A stretch of DNA of 64,000 nt from Shewanella sp. Isolate11 (GTDB taxonomy: Bacteria; Pseudomonadota; Gammaproteobacteria; Enterobacterales; Shewanellaceae), in contig NZ_JAKEVF010000006.1 of the NCBI RefSeq assembly GCF_022398315.1, positions 88,370-152,369 on the forward strand. Reading direction: 5' to 3'. Positions 8,168-18,103 of the stretch are shown here, in pieces. Position 1 is the stretch's first letter, and every line of letters starts with the position of its first letter. Under the pieces are notes generated by a model. The model saw only the letters and a program-made list of their open reading frames with translations, searched no databases and had not been told where the DNA came from. Position numbers and translations under genes: made by a program.

Positions 8168-10057
8168 ATGGAAGCAGAGTTAAACGATATCCAAAATTTC
8201 TTACAGCAGTATCCACCGTTTAACTCTCTGCCCGAAGAGGTGGTTGCCGAGGTCTGCCGTCATGTAGAGATCTCTTACTACCGTAAAGACACGCCAATCA
8301 TTCATTTTGGCGATTATATTCATGATCTATACATCATTCGCAGTGGCGAGGTCGAAGTTTATCGTCGCAAAGGCGAGCTCTATAATCGCCTCGATACGGG
8401 TGATCTATTTGGTCAAATGGGCCTGCTAACCAATAACAAAGTACGCTTCCCCGTAAAAGCCATTGAAGACACTTTGGTTTACTGTATTCCTGAAGCCATA
8501 TTCCAACAGATTTATGATGAGCATGATGCCTTCGCCGACTTTGTCGAAGTTGAAGATAATGCTCGGTTGCGCCAAGCCGTATCGAACTCCAGCGACCAAA
8601 ACGATCTCAGCACCTCTAAGGTACGAACACTACTCACCCGTGAAGCTCCTTATATCAACAAGAACGAAAGTATTCAAAATGCAGCCATCATAATGGCTCA
8701 AGACAATGTGTCCTCATTATTGGTGATCGATCCCGATATACTCGAAGATGATGAGAATGATACTTCCCCCTTAATGGGGATTATTACCGATAGAGACTTA
8801 TGTACTCGTGTTGTCGCCGAAGGTATAGATCCCACGAACGATGTGACCTCTATTGTGTCGACCGAAGTGGTCTCATTGGATCATAATGCCTATGTATATG
8901 AGGCGATGCTGACCATGTTGCGTTATAACGTCCATCATCTGCCAGTGCTCAAAGGGCGTCATCCCATCGGCATTATTGAAGCCACTGATATTGTGCGTTA
9001 TGAATCGCAAAACTCCTTACTATTGGTCAGCAGTATTTTCCAGCAGCAATCTATTGAAGAGCTTGCGGTATTGGCTTTACAAGTGAAGGATAGCTTTGTG
9101 CGTCTGGTTAATGAAGATGCCAATTCGCACATGGTAGGCAGCGCTATGTCGGTAATTGGCCGTAGCTTTAAACAGCGCATTTTAGAGCTCGCCGAGGAAA
9201 AAATTGGCCCTCCACCGATCCCTTACTGCTTTTTGGCTTTGGGTTCTATGGGGCGTGATGAGCAACTTATCGTTACCGATCAAGACAATGCGATTATTCT
9301 AGATGACAAGTTCGATAAAAAACTGCACGACCAATACTTCAGTGATTTATCCACATTTGTCTGCGACAGCCTAGATCAATGCGGCTATAGCTATTGCACA
9401 GGCGACATTATGGCGACCAATCCCACCTGGCGCATGACACGCAAAGAATGGGAAGCGTGCTTCGCTGATTGGATAGACAACCCCAATCCAAAAGCCTTAT
9501 TAAATGCCTCTATCTTCTTCGACCTCGATGGGGTCTACGGCAAATTAAAATGGGCCGAACAATTAAATGGTTTTATTGTCAGGCGTGCCCGTAAAAACAA
9601 CCGTTTTCTCGCCTGCCTCGCCCGAAACGCCCTGAATCGCACGCCTCCATTAGGCTTCTTTAAAGACTTTGTGATGGAAAAAGATGGGCGCCATAACAAC
9701 TCGATTAACCTGAAACGACGTGGCACTGCACCGCTAGCCGATTTAATCCGTGTGCACGCATTAGCAGTAGGTTCGCGTGCTCGCAACTCATTTGAACGCC
9801 TCGATGACATCATAGAGGCCAACATTCTGCCTAAGGGACGAGCCCAAGACCTACGTGATGCAATGGAGTTTATCTCTATGGTGCGCATCCGGCACCAAGC
9901 CTATGATGTCGAACACGATATCGATCCCGACAACAATATTGAGCCGGAACATCTATCTGATTTTGAGCGCCGAAATTTGAAAGATGCGTTTCAGATCTTA
10001 AGCAATGGCCAGAATTTCCTAAAATTCCGCTATCAAGCCAGTAACCAATTCAAGTGA
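8168..10057 (+). CDS. cNMP-binding / CBS / DUF294 nucleotidyltransferase-like protein
   Basis: A 629-residue cytoplasmic protein with four modules: a cyclic-nucleotide-binding domain (about residues 12-130, including YIIRSGEVEVYRR), a CBS pair (about 150-280, MGIITDRDLCTRVVAEG), a DUF294 nucleotidyltransferase-like domain with GSMGRDEQ and TDQDNAII (about 360-400), and a C-terminal DUF294_C helical region. This architecture resembles signal-transduction proteins proposed to be uridylyltransferase-like, with no confirmed substrate. RBS AGGGA precedes the ATG. The exonuclease gene follows 7 nt later, so the two form an operon; in related genomes I recall this pair near acetate-metabolism genes, which are not seen here. 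Confidence 0.85.
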   Translation: MEAELNDIQNFLQQYPPFNSLPEEVVAEVCRHVEISYYRKDTPIIHFGDYIHDLYIIRSGEVEVYRRKGELYNRLDTGDLFGQMGLLTNNKVRFPVKAIEDTLVYCIPEAIFQQIYDEHDAFADFVEVEDNARLRQAVSNSSDQNDLSTSKVRTLLTREAPYINKNESIQNAAIIMAQDNVSSLLVIDPDILEDDENDTSPLMGIITDRDLCTRVVAEGIDPTNDVTSIVSTEVVSLDHNAYVYEAMLTMLRYNVHHLPVLKGRHPIGIIEATDIVRYESQNSLLLVSSIFQQQSIEELAVLALQVKDSFVRLVNEDANSHMVGSAMSVIGRSFKQRILELAEEKIGPPPIPYCFLALGSMGRDEQLIVTDQDNAIILDDKFDKKLHDQYFSDLSTFVCDSLDQCGYSYCTGDIMATNPTWRMTRKEWEACFADWIDNPNPKALLNASIFFDLDGVYGKLKWAEQLNGFIVRRARKNNRFLACLARNALNRTPPLGFFKDFVMEKDGRHNNSINLKRRGTAPLADLIRVHALAVGSRARNSFERLDDIIEANILPKGRAQDLRDAMEFISMVRIRHQAYDVEHDIDPDNNIEPEHLSDFERRNLKDAFQILSNGQNFLKFRYQASNQFK

Positions 10058-10064
10058 GCCACAC

Positions 10065-10784
10065 ATGCTAAAGAAGTTACTTTCACCTCCTAGCATCGAC
10101 TGGCATGGCAAGTTTGAACAAAAGCTTAAGGTCATCGAACATCCGGTATTGCGTGAATATTATGCTACGCCACTTCCCGATGCCAGCCAGCCTATCGCTG
10201 ACATCGAATTTCTCGCCATGGACTTTGAAACAACGGGTTTAAATGCCGATAAAGACGATATTATTTCTATCGGCACAGTTCCTTTTAACCTCAATCGCAT
10301 TTTCGTCAATCGCGCCAAAAACTGGACTGTAAAACCACGTGAGAAGCTACAAGAAGACTCTGTCATTATTCACGGTATCACCCATAGTGACATTATGGAT
10401 GCGCCGGATCTCTCGGCCATTTTCCAGCAAGTGTTACAGGAAATGGCAGGCAAAATCATGGTGGTGCATTATCAGCAGATAGAGAGACAATTTTTCCAAC
10501 GCGCATTAATGACACGCATCAATAAAGGCATCGAGTTTCCTGTGATTGATACCATGGTATTAGAGTCGATTATTCAACATAAACATCACGGCGGCCTTTG
10601 GAATCGCCTCAAAGGTATCAAGCCGCCATCGGTAAGACTAGGCGCGTGTCGGACGCGTTATGGATTACCCATTTATCCACCACATCACGCACTAACCGAT
10701 GCCATCGCTACTGCAGAATTGCTGCAAGCACAAATCGCTCATCACTATGATCCACAACTGCCGATAAATGAATTTTGGCAATAG
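10065..10784 (+). CDS. DnaQ-like 3'-5' exonuclease
   Basis: A 239-residue DEDD-family exonuclease. Motif Exo I is MDFETTGLNADKDDIISIG (around residue 51), Exo II is in VVHYQQIERQFF, and the Exo III region holds HHALTDAIATAELL, giving the DEDDh pattern. It is closer to stand-alone exonucleases related to DNA polymerase III epsilon than to epsilon itself. It is immediately downstream of, and probably co-transcribed with, the cNMP/CBS/DUF294 gene. The physiological substrate is unknown. Confidence 0.85.
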   Translation: MLKKLLSPPSIDWHGKFEQKLKVIEHPVLREYYATPLPDASQPIADIEFLAMDFETTGLNADKDDIISIGTVPFNLNRIFVNRAKNWTVKPREKLQEDSVIIHGITHSDIMDAPDLSAIFQQVLQEMAGKIMVVHYQQIERQFFQRALMTRINKGIEFPVIDTMVLESIIQHKHHGGLWNRLKGIKPPSVRLGACRTRYGLPIYPPHHALTDAIATAELLQAQIAHHYDPQLPINEFWQ

Positions 10785-10828
10785 TGGTCAAGTAAGCTTA
10801 TCCACCATTCTCCAAAGAAAACCAATAA

Positions 10829-10853
10829 AAAAGGAAGCTCAAGGCTTCCTTTT
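10829..10853. terminator. Bidirectional terminator between exonuclease and BCCT genes
   Basis: AAAAGGAAGC at 10829-10838 pairs with GCTTCCTTTT at 10844-10853 around TCAAG. The flanking A-run and T-run suit termination from both converging genes. Confidence 0.85.
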
Positions 10854-10869
10854 CTATTTAGATTTCACT

Positions 10870-12441
10870 TTAGAAGCGCTCGGTACGCATCCCTTTAATC
10901 AAACTGACACACATCAGCAGCAATATCACGGTAAACGGTAACGCGGTAGAGATAGCCGCCGCCTGTAAGGCTTGGATGGCTTGTGTGCCACCAATCCACA
11001 ATAGTGCGATGGCAATCGCCCCCTCGAGTAATGCCCAAAAGACCCGTTGTGGAATAGGAGCATCAACTTTACCACCAGCGGTAATACTGTCGATCACCAA
11101 GGAGCCGGAATCTGAAGAGGTGATAAAAAATACCAACACCAATATCACTGCAATAATCGATAACAGATTACCAAAGGGCAATACATCAAACATTTCAAAC
11201 ATTGCCAATGGTACATCGGTTAAGCCTTTAGCACCCAGCTCGCCAACTTTGTTGATCACTTGGTCAATCGCCATACCGCCAAACACAGACATCCAAATTA
11301 AGGTAACAAAAGTTGGTACCAGCAATACCGCGGTAATGAACTCACGTACCGTACGCCCTTTAGAAACTCGAGCGATAAACATCCCCACAAAAGGAGACCA
11401 AGAGATCCACCAAGCCCAATAGAATACAGTCCAACCTTGGAACCAAGCTTCATCTGTACGGCCATGAGGATTGCTCAAAGGAATAATATTTTCGATGTAG
11501 GCCATAAAAGTGGTAGGAATCGAACCTAGGCTAACGGCATAACCTATCATAGCCACCAGAATCAGCAGTAAGAAGGCGACGATCATATTAATATTACTGA
11601 TCACCTTCACCCCACCGTCGATACCTCTCACAACTGACACTACAGCTAGCAGGGTGACCGAAACGATGACTATAATTTGTAGGGTAATATCAGCAGTAAA
11701 ACCAAACACATGATGAATACCACTTGCGGCTTGCTGCGCCCCTAAACCTAACGAAGTTGCTAAACCAAACAGGGTAGCCAGTACGGCAAGAATATCGACA
11801 ATATGACCCGCCCAGCCCCAAGCGCGATCGCCTAAGATAGGATAAAAAATTGAACGAATTGAAAGTGGTAAGCCCTTGTTATAAGCAAAGAAAGCCAGCG
11901 ACAAGGCAACCACACCATAAATAGCCCAAGGATGCAGTCCCCAGTGGAACATGGTCGCCCCTAATGCCAATTTAGCAGCCTCAGGAGTATGAGCTTCAAC
12001 GCCTAAGGGCGTTTCATACCAGCCGGTAAAATAAGCCACGGGTTCGGCGACACTCCAGAACATCAAGCCAATCCCCATCCCCGCGGCAAACAACATCGAC
12101 AACCATGATAAGAAGGAATAATCAGCAGTAGCTTCATTACCGCCTAAACGGATTTTACCGTAAGGCGAAACGATTAAGCCTAAGCAAAACAAAACAAAAA
12201 TATTGCCTGACCAAATAAACAACCAATCGAATGCGCCAATGATTTTCCACTTAATGCCATCGAGTACAGCTTTAGCCGTTTCTGCATCTGTTACCAATGT
12301 GGCAATCAAAAATAGGGCAATAAAACCTGCACTCACACCAAAAACAGGGTTATGCACATCAAAGCCCCACTTCTGCACATTGTCCTGACCAATCGTATAA
12401 TCAGTACTGTCGATACTGTACTTATCAATACCTTTTGTCAT
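10870..12441 (-). CDS. BCCT-family betaine/carnitine/choline transporter
   Basis: A 523-residue inner-membrane transporter with about 12 hydrophobic segments. The family signature is present as GWTVFYWAWWISWSPFVGMF, with GMGIGLMFWSVAEPVAYF earlier. The N-terminus is about 40 residues and hydrophilic. The C-terminus ends soon after the last membrane helix (KGMRTERF), so the long osmosensing tail of BetP-type proteins is absent. The substrate cannot be decided from sequence alone; glycine betaine, choline or a related quaternary amine is the family expectation. It is a single-gene unit, divergent from folM. Confidence 0.9.
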   Translation of the reverse strand: MTKGIDKYSIDSTDYTIGQDNVQKWGFDVHNPVFGVSAGFIALFLIATLVTDAETAKAVLDGIKWKIIGAFDWLFIWSGNIFVLFCLGLIVSPYGKIRLGGNEATADYSFLSWLSMLFAAGMGIGLMFWSVAEPVAYFTGWYETPLGVEAHTPEAAKLALGATMFHWGLHPWAIYGVVALSLAFFAYNKGLPLSIRSIFYPILGDRAWGWAGHIVDILAVLATLFGLATSLGLGAQQAASGIHHVFGFTADITLQIIVIVSVTLLAVVSVVRGIDGGVKVISNINMIVAFLLLILVAMIGYAVSLGSIPTTFMAYIENIIPLSNPHGRTDEAWFQGWTVFYWAWWISWSPFVGMFIARVSKGRTVREFITAVLLVPTFVTLIWMSVFGGMAIDQVINKVGELGAKGLTDVPLAMFEMFDVLPFGNLLSIIAVILVLVFFITSSDSGSLVIDSITAGGKVDAPIPQRVFWALLEGAIAIALLWIGGTQAIQALQAAAISTALPFTVILLLMCVSLIKGMRTERF

Positions 12442-12830
12442 CGATTCTCTCCGTTAAAGACTTAAAGAATCACCACCAGAAAATCATTTTCGCAATTATA
12501 AATGATTTGAACTCATAGTAATCTACAAAATAACACTACTTCCTAGTGTAACGTCCTAAAAAAAGACGTCCAATAAAAAGCTTTTTTTTGCGACACTTAT
12601 TACTAATAACATTAAATATGAAGATTAAAAGAGCAAATAATCATCGACACCAACAGTATTGCATCATTAGAGCACTAACTAATAAGCGGTGAGATCCAAA
12701 CAATTAAATAGACTCTTTTACCGTTTTTAGATGAAAGTCGGTACAGTTAAGTGAAATTTTGCTTAAATAAACCCACTCGTTATATAAACCCATTTAGCAA
12801 AATAAACCAAAGCATCAGCCAAGGAATAGT
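12442..12830. other. 389-bp divergent promoter region between BCCT transporter and folM
   Basis: AT-rich non-coding DNA holding the promoters of two divergent genes. A short inverted repeat, ACGTC (12551-12555) and GACGT (12565-12569), encloses an A-run, and an A/T-tract centred on AAAAAGCTTTTT follows at about 12576. No small gene with a convincing ribosome site is seen. Confidence 0.6.
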
Positions 12831-13538
12831 ATGCAACCCACAATTCTAATTACCGGCGTAGGCAAGCGTATCGGACTTTATCTTGCCAACGCCTTTATCG
12901 AACAAGGCTATCAAGTTATAGGTACCTTTCGCAGCCATTATCCTAGTATAGATGCCCTCAGTGAATTAGGTGCTGACCTCTATTGTTGTGACTTCACAGA
13001 AGGTGAGCAGGTAGAAGATTTTATTCAAATCATCACCCAAAAATACCAGCAGCTTGATGCCATTATCCATAATGCTTCATTATGGCTGACAGATGACAAT
13101 CCACTCGGTGCCAGTGAAATCATGTCTCAAGTAATGCAAGTTCATGTCACTGCGCCCTACCAAATTAACCTTGGCTTAGCCCCTCTGCTAACAAAGGGTG
13201 ATCGCCTTAGCGATATTATTCATCTCACCGATTTTGTCGCCCAAAAAGGCAGCAGTAAACATATCGCCTATGCAGCAAGTAAAGCTGCATTGGAAAATTT
13301 AACCCTCTCCTTTGCTGCTAAATTTGCACCCAAAATCAAAGTCAACAGTATTGCGCCAGCGCTGATCTGCTTTAATGAAGGCGATGATGAAGCCTATAAA
13401 CAAAAAGCCTTGGCGAAATCATTATTGGCTCGGGAGGCTGGCGAAATAGAGGTGTTAAACGCGGTGAATTACCTGTTAAGCAGCCACTACATCACAGGGC
13501 GATCATTAGCATTAGACGGCGGACGCCACTTAAAATAA
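12831..13538 (+). CDS. folM: Dihydromonapterin reductase FolM
   Basis: A 235-residue short-chain dehydrogenase that reduces dihydromonapterin (and dihydrofolate weakly) with NADPH. The nucleotide site is TGVGKRIGLYLA; the catalytic Tyr/Lys are in HIAYAASKAALENL; KVNSIAPALICFNEGDDEAY and the C-terminal TGRSLALDGGRHLK closely follow E. coli FolM as I recall it. The TGx3RIG start, in place of the usual TGxxxGIG, is a FolM trait. The start has AAGGA upstream. It is a single gene ending at a strong terminator. Confidence 0.93.
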   Translation: MQPTILITGVGKRIGLYLANAFIEQGYQVIGTFRSHYPSIDALSELGADLYCCDFTEGEQVEDFIQIITQKYQQLDAIIHNASLWLTDDNPLGASEIMSQVMQVHVTAPYQINLGLAPLLTKGDRLSDIIHLTDFVAQKGSSKHIAYAASKAALENLTLSFAAKFAPKIKVNSIAPALICFNEGDDEAYKQKALAKSLLAREAGEIEVLNAVNYLLSSHYITGRSLALDGGRHLK

Positions 13539-13568
13539 ACCGCAAGAATAATATCAACCGGCCATAAC

Positions 13569-13599
13569 AAAAAGCCCTAGCGAGATGCCAGGGCTTTTT
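13569..13599. terminator. Bidirectional terminator between folM and moeB
   Basis: AAAAAGCCCT (13569-13578) pairs with AGGGCTTTTT (13590-13599). A- and T-tracts on both sides serve the converging folM and moeB transcripts. Confidence 0.85.
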
Positions 13600-13648
13600 G
13601 ACAAGTTAAACGGGTAAAATCAAATAAAACCGCTCAAATAGTGAGCAC

Positions 13649-14419
13649 TCACTCTCCACAAACTGTACAAGTTTTCTGCTTTGCTAATTTCATTTCACGA
13701 AACTCCATAGTCAGAGCATCGATCATTAAAATTCGTCCCAACAAAGGTTTACCCATACCCGTGATCACCTTAATCGCCTCAACGGCTTGCAAGCAACCTA
13801 TCATACCCACCACAGGCGCTAAGATCCCTGATTCGACGCAGGTAAGCTGCTGATCGCCAAACAGCTTGCTATAGCAGTGATAACAAGGGCTATCCTGCTG
13901 ATAATCAAAAACGGTTACAGTGCCTTCCATACGAATAGCGGCTGCAGAAACCAAAGGCACACGATGGGCGAAACAACTTAGGTTTAACTGTTCACGCACC
14001 GCAATGTTATCGGTGCAATCCATCACTAAATCATGCTTAGCCACCAGAGCCTCAATCTCGGCGTCGTCGAGAACCGCATTGATAGTGGTTATCTCAACAT
14101 GAGGATTAAGCTGGCTTAGTGTTTCTTTAGCCGATTCAACCTTGGGTTGACCCACATTACAGTCTTGATGCAACACTTGTCGCTGTAAATTGGAAATCTC
14201 AACAGTATCGAAATCCACTAGGGTCATGTGCCCAATACCCGCTACCGCCATATATTGACTGGCGGCGCAGCCTAAACCACCAACACCTATCACCAACACC
14301 TTGGCAAGTTTTAGCTTTTCTTGACCTTCAAAATCCATCGCCTTGATGGAGATCTGACGGCTATATCTCAAAATCTCACTATCGCTCAGAAGCTCATCAT
14401 TATCAGTCGCTGATGTCAT
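13649..14419 (-). CDS. moeB: Molybdopterin-synthase adenylyltransferase MoeB
   Basis: A 256-residue E1-like enzyme that adenylates the C-terminus of MoaD for molybdopterin synthesis. The ATP-binding loop VLVIGVGGLGCAASQY is present, with the DNIAVREQLN region further on. Zinc-binding cysteine pairs are CYHC in the middle and CTVC at the end. A ThiF role in thiamine synthesis is the family alternative, but the adjacent upstream moeA favours MoeB. The open frame begins at a TTG at 14431; I take the ATG at 14419 (MTSATDNDELL), 12 nt after the moeA stop. Confidence 0.9.
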   Translation of the reverse strand: MTSATDNDELLSDSEILRYSRQISIKAMDFEGQEKLKLAKVLVIGVGGLGCAASQYMAVAGIGHMTLVDFDTVEISNLQRQVLHQDCNVGQPKVESAKETLSQLNPHVEITTINAVLDDAEIEALVAKHDLVMDCTDNIAVREQLNLSCFAHRVPLVSAAAIRMEGTVTVFDYQQDSPCYHCYSKLFGDQQLTCVESGILAPVVGMIGCLQAVEAIKVITGMGKPLLGRILMIDALTMEFREMKLAKQKTCTVCGE

Positions 14420-14431
14420 GATAAAATCCAA

Positions 14432-15670
14432 TTAATTCAAGACGGCAGGAAAAGGTTCTACGGTGACAATACTGCCAGCCGGAAGATCCCCTTGTTGCTG
14501 CTGCAAAATCACAAAACAGTTAGCCAAACTCATCGAGGTCAACATGCCAGAGCCTTGGCCGCCAGTAATGGTTACCTCAGCTTGCCCCTGTGCATTTTGT
14601 GTCAAAATACCACGCTGATATTCCACGCGACCGGGAGATTTTCGTATATCACTCATCAACTTAGCTTGCACTTGCAAAGGCTGACTTGGGATTAGCCCTT
14701 GCATCTTATTAATCAAAGGCCACACCAACTTATAAAAGGTCACCATAGAAGAAACAGGATTACCGGGTAAACCGCAAAATACGGCTTTACCTAAGTGGCC
14801 AAACGCAAAAGGTTTACCCGGCTTCATTGCCAGCTTCCAGAAGGTGATCTCACCCTCTTCATCCAAAACCTGTTTGGTAAAGTCGGCATCACCCACTGAG
14901 ACGCCGCCAGAAGTGATCACCATATCGGCTTGTGAGGCTGCGGTAAGAAATGCCGCTCGGATCGACTCTTTATCATCTTCAATCACGCCCAAATCGATCC
15001 ATTCGACATTAGCACGACTCAGCAAGCCTTGGATGCTATAACGATTAGAGTCGTAAATTTGTCCTAGACCTAGCTCTGTGCCCACAGGACGAAGCTCGTC
15101 ACCTGTGGAGAAGAAAGCCACCTTAACGGGACGCGTGACCCGTACCTGACTCGCACCTATGGTGGCTAGCACACCCATTTCGGCTGCACCAACCAAGGTG
15201 CCTGCCTGCAACACTTTACTGCCGCGCTTCACTTCCTCTGCACGCAAACGAACATTGGCGCCGATGCTTTTAGGGGGTTCAATTTGAATTGCATCGCCAT
15301 TAGCGATCACTTTCTCCTGCATCTGCACTGTGTCATATCCCCGCGGAACTGGCGCACCAGTCATGATGCGAACACAGGTATTGGGTTGCACTTCCCCGCT
15401 AAAAGGATGACCAGCAAATGACTCACCAATCAGTGTTAACTGGGCATTATTTGCAAGGTCTTGAAAACGAAACGCATATCCGTCCATCGATGAATTATCG
15501 AAAGGAGGCAGATCAATACTCGATGCTAAATCTTCAGCTAATACTCGTCCTAACGCTTCAGGCAGTTGCACCACTTCAGAGTCATGTAAGGGTCTCACCT
15601 GCTCAAGCAGTTTGATGATGGCTTGGTCCGGATGCATTAAGCTTGACTGAGAACATGGATCGACTTTCAT
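14432..15670 (-). CDS. moeA: Molybdopterin molybdenumtransferase MoeA
   Basis: A 412-residue enzyme that inserts molybdate into adenylated molybdopterin. Visible signatures are LPPFDNSSMDGYAF, the GAPVPRGYDTVQMQE block, TSGGVSVGDADF and MKPGKPFAFG followed by GLPGNPVSS. The open frame runs up to 15793, but MoeA proteins start near the ATG at 15670 (MKVDPCSQSS), giving the usual length. It is the first gene of a moeA-moeB operon, supplying cofactor for enzymes such as the formate dehydrogenase in this window. Confidence 0.93.
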   Translation of the reverse strand: MKVDPCSQSSLMHPDQAIIKLLEQVRPLHDSEVVQLPEALGRVLAEDLASSIDLPPFDNSSMDGYAFRFQDLANNAQLTLIGESFAGHPFSGEVQPNTCVRIMTGAPVPRGYDTVQMQEKVIANGDAIQIEPPKSIGANVRLRAEEVKRGSKVLQAGTLVGAAEMGVLATIGASQVRVTRPVKVAFFSTGDELRPVGTELGLGQIYDSNRYSIQGLLSRANVEWIDLGVIEDDKESIRAAFLTAASQADMVITSGGVSVGDADFTKQVLDEEGEITFWKLAMKPGKPFAFGHLGKAVFCGLPGNPVSSMVTFYKLVWPLINKMQGLIPSQPLQVQAKLMSDIRKSPGRVEYQRGILTQNAQGQAEVTITGGQGSGMLTSMSLANCFVILQQQQGDLPAGSIVTVEPFPAVLN

Positions 15671-15946
15671 TGGGATCAGTACCTTAGAGATAAGTAAAAG
15701 CGAATATGAACTCATTATGCCACGCTGATTCCAGATGACTATGATCTTAACGCCAGTTTTTGACCTCAAACCCACTTCGATTAATAGCGACAAATCACCT
15801 CATAACCACTCGACCAAACAAAGCTAACAATCTTAATAGTAATTATTTGTATTTATAAAACATTAAGTTAAGTAAATTTGGTTGCAATTCACTAAGGGGT
15901 TTTACACAATAGTCGACCTAAAAAATGTACCGCAAAAGGATCTACT

Positions 15947-16471
15947 ATGCTGGCCCAAACAATGATTGATCAGTTGAACGCCCAAATTAATGTGGAGTTC
16001 TTCTCCTCTAACCTTTATTTACAAATGAGCGCTTGGTGTGAAGATAAAGGCTTTGAAGGTGCAGCAAAATTTATGCGTGCCCATGCCGATGAAGAGATGC
16101 AACACATGCATCGCCTGTTCACCTATGTCAGTGAAACCGGTGGCATGCCACTACTTGGCGCGATCGAAGCACCGCAAGCTGAATTTGATTCATTACTGGC
16201 ACTATTTGAATACACCTATGAACATGAACAAATGATCACGAGTAAGATCAATGCCCTAGCCCATGCAGCATTCACTAACCAAGACTACTCAACCTTTAAC
16301 TTCCTGCAATGGTATGTTTCGGAGCAGCATGAAGAAGAGAAGCTATTTAAGTCTATCGTCGACAAGATCCGCTTAGTCGGTGAAGACGGTAAGGCACTGT
16401 TCTTTGTCGATAAAGATTTAGCACAAATGGCCATCGAAGAGTCAGCCAGTATCATGACCACTGGCGAGTAA
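15947..16471 (+). CDS. ftnA: Non-haem ferritin FtnA
   Basis: A 174-residue ferritin of the bacterial FtnA type that forms a 24-subunit iron-storage shell. Ferroxidase ligands are visible in [31 protein letters not shown] and the later [12 protein letters not shown] helix. No haem-ligating bacterioferritin methionine pattern is apparent. AAAGGA lies about 10 nt before the ATG. It is divergent from moeA and ends at a terminator shared with ribB. Confidence 0.93.
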   Translation: MLAQTMIDQLNAQINVEFFSSNLYLQMSAWCEDKGFEGAAKFMRAHADEEMQHMHRLFTYVSETGGMPLLGAIEAPQAEFDSLLALFEYTYEHEQMITSKINALAHAAFTNQDYSTFNFLQWYVSEQHEEEKLFKSIVDKIRLVGEDGKALFFVDKDLAQMAIEESASIMTTGE

Positions 16472-16501
16472 GCGGCCATTATTTAATACCAATGGGCGAT
16501 C

Positions 16502-16530
16502 AAAAAGGGCGGAATAATTACCGCCCTTTT
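16502..16530. terminator. Bidirectional terminator between ftnA and ribB
   Basis: AAAAGGGCGG pairs with CCGCCCTTTT around AATAATTA. This is a GC-rich stem with A/T flanks between converging genes. Confidence 0.88.
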
Positions 16531-16554
16531 GTTCATCTGTTTAACAAGCCAAGT

Positions 16555-17208
16555 TTAACTCGCTTGTGCCATCTGCGCTTTACGATACACCACAATATCT
16601 TCGATGGTTAATACTGGCATATTGTGCTTCTCACCAAAAGCGATGATCTCTGGCAATCTAGCCATAGTACCGTCAACATTGGTCACTTCACACAACACCC
16701 CCGCAGCTTTAAGTCCTGCAAGCTGCATTAAGTCGATAGTTCCCTCGGTATGACCACGACGAGTCAATACTCCACCTGGCTGAGCACGTAATGGATAAAC
16801 ATGACCTGGACGCGCTAAATCACTCGGTTGCGCATTATCGGCAATTGCAGCTTTAATCGTGGTCACACGATCCGCAGCCGAAACACCAGTAGTTACACCC
16901 ACTTTCGCCTCAATACTCACGGTAAACGCGGTACCATACTGGCTGGAGTTATCTTCGACCATGGGCGGCAGTTGCAGCTGTTTCACTTTATCATCGGCTA
17001 AACAAAGACAAACAATGCCACTGCATTCACGGATAAGCAGCGCCATCTGTTCATTGGTAAGGTGTTCAGCCGAATAAATAAGATCGCCTTCATTTTCACG
17101 ATCTTCGTCATCAACAACCAGCACACCTTGACCCGCCTGTAGCGCAGCAAGGGCATTTTCGACACGAGTGATCGCATCACCAAAAGGAGAGAGTAAAGAC
17201 TGATTCAT
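16555..17208 (-). CDS. ribB: 3,4-dihydroxy-2-butanone-4-phosphate synthase RibB
   Basis: A 217-residue stand-alone RibB that makes the four-carbon precursor of riboflavin from ribulose 5-phosphate. The metal and substrate motif [11 protein letters not shown], then [23 protein letters not shown] and the C-terminal segment are typical. No GTP cyclohydrolase II domain is fused. The open frame extends to 17337, but the extra residues overlap the leader; the ATG at 17208 ([12 protein letters not shown]) with AAGGA upstream matches E. coli RibB. It is controlled by the FMN riboswitch directly upstream. Confidence 0.95.
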   Translation of the reverse strand: MNQSLLSPFGDAITRVENALAALQAGQGVLVVDDEDRENEGDLIYSAEHLTNEQMALLIRECSGIVCLCLADDKVKQLQLPPMVEDNSSQYGTAFTVSIEAKVGVTTGVSAADRVTTIKAAIADNAQPSDLARPGHVYPLRAQPGGVLTRRGHTEGTIDLMQLAGLKAAGVLCEVTNVDGTMARLPEIIAFGEKHNMPVLTIEDIVVYRKAQMAQAS

Positions 17209-17369
17209 GGTTAAATCCTTAGTAATACTAATAAAATGGTTTTGTGCCAGAATCAGGGCGTACAGAAAATAGCGCAGTTCAGCCTCATTGAAGGCTGTGC
17301 GGCATAAGATAGGCGATAAACGGCAGTTGTCTAACATCAGACAGCAGAGCCATTACAACATCTTAATCT

Positions 17370-17545
17370 TCTCTTTCATCCGGACTTAGTGCACTAAGTG
17401 CTCATTACCGTCGGCTCTGGAATAACCTTAAAAGGTGCACCAGATCTGCTGACCCTAAAGCATTTGAACTTGCTTCAGGCGCTCGCGGGCTTAAGTTAAA
17501 TAACTATCACCGCCGGTGGGGAGTTACACCCCGCCCTGAGAATTG
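17370..17545 (-). ncRNA. FMN riboswitch (RFN element) of ribB
   Basis: Read on the minus strand, the conserved blocks appear in order: TCTCAGGGCGGGGTG, CCCCACCGGCGGT, AGCCCGCGAGCG, GGTCAGCAGATCTGGT, TCCAGAGCCGACGGT and AGTCCGGATGAAAGAGA. These are the sequence elements of the RFN aptamer that binds FMN. About 160 nt separate it from the ribB start, which in proteobacteria is often translational control; the mechanism is not resolved here. Confidence 0.97.
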
Positions 17546-17723
17546 CTACCTTGGTAGGTAGACGCGGCTATGGTGCGCCAAAATAATCAAAATAACAAGT
17601 TACAGGGTGACAAGTGCTAGGCAAATCACCTAACCTCATTGGTTTTAAAGTCACAAAAGTATTAGAGTCACAACAGCAAAATGATTGAGATGCAATTGCA
17701 AGTGATAATAGGTAACCGATACT

Positions 17724-17996
17724 ATGGCTGATGCTATTTGGTTTCTGTATATGGTCCAATGTCGAAAAGGACAGCTTTATACTGGCATCACAACCGATGT
17801 TGAGCGCCGCTTTCAAGAGCATCAACAAGGTGGAGCAAAGGCGGCTAAGTTCTTACGTGGTAAAGGTCCGTTGCAATTGGTTTATCGAGAGACCGTTGGC
17901 GATCACTCTCAAGCACTAAAACGCGAAATCGCTATCAAGAAGCTCAGCCGCCAAGCCAAACTCGCAATAATCACAACAGCAATCACTACAAGCTAA
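17724..17996 (+). CDS. GIY-YIG domain protein (UPF0213/YhbQ-like)
   Basis: A 90-residue protein that is nearly all GIY-YIG nuclease domain: the first motif as FLYMVQC, the second as LYTGIT, then the family Arg in VERRFQEHQQG and a late Glu in LKREIAIKKL. Small GIY-YIG proteins of this type (YhbQ family) have weak or unclear nuclease roles. It is transcribed divergently from the ribB leader. Confidence 0.88.
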   Translation: MADAIWFLYMVQCRKGQLYTGITTDVERRFQEHQQGGAKAAKFLRGKGPLQLVYRETVGDHSQALKREIAIKKLSRQAKLAIITTAITTS

Positions 17997-18103
17997 TCTG
18001 CCAGCATAAACCAAATAATAAATGGAGGGTGGGCGTTGGCTAACACTATCAAATCACCATCGAGTCGATAACAATTAGCCACCGCGCCGGGAAGCCAGGT
18101 TAA

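Noticed and set aside
10976..11422. 148-codon plus-strand open frame opposite the BCCT gene
   Set aside because: The BCCT reading is certain from its signature, and the plus-strand protein has no domain or ribosome site.
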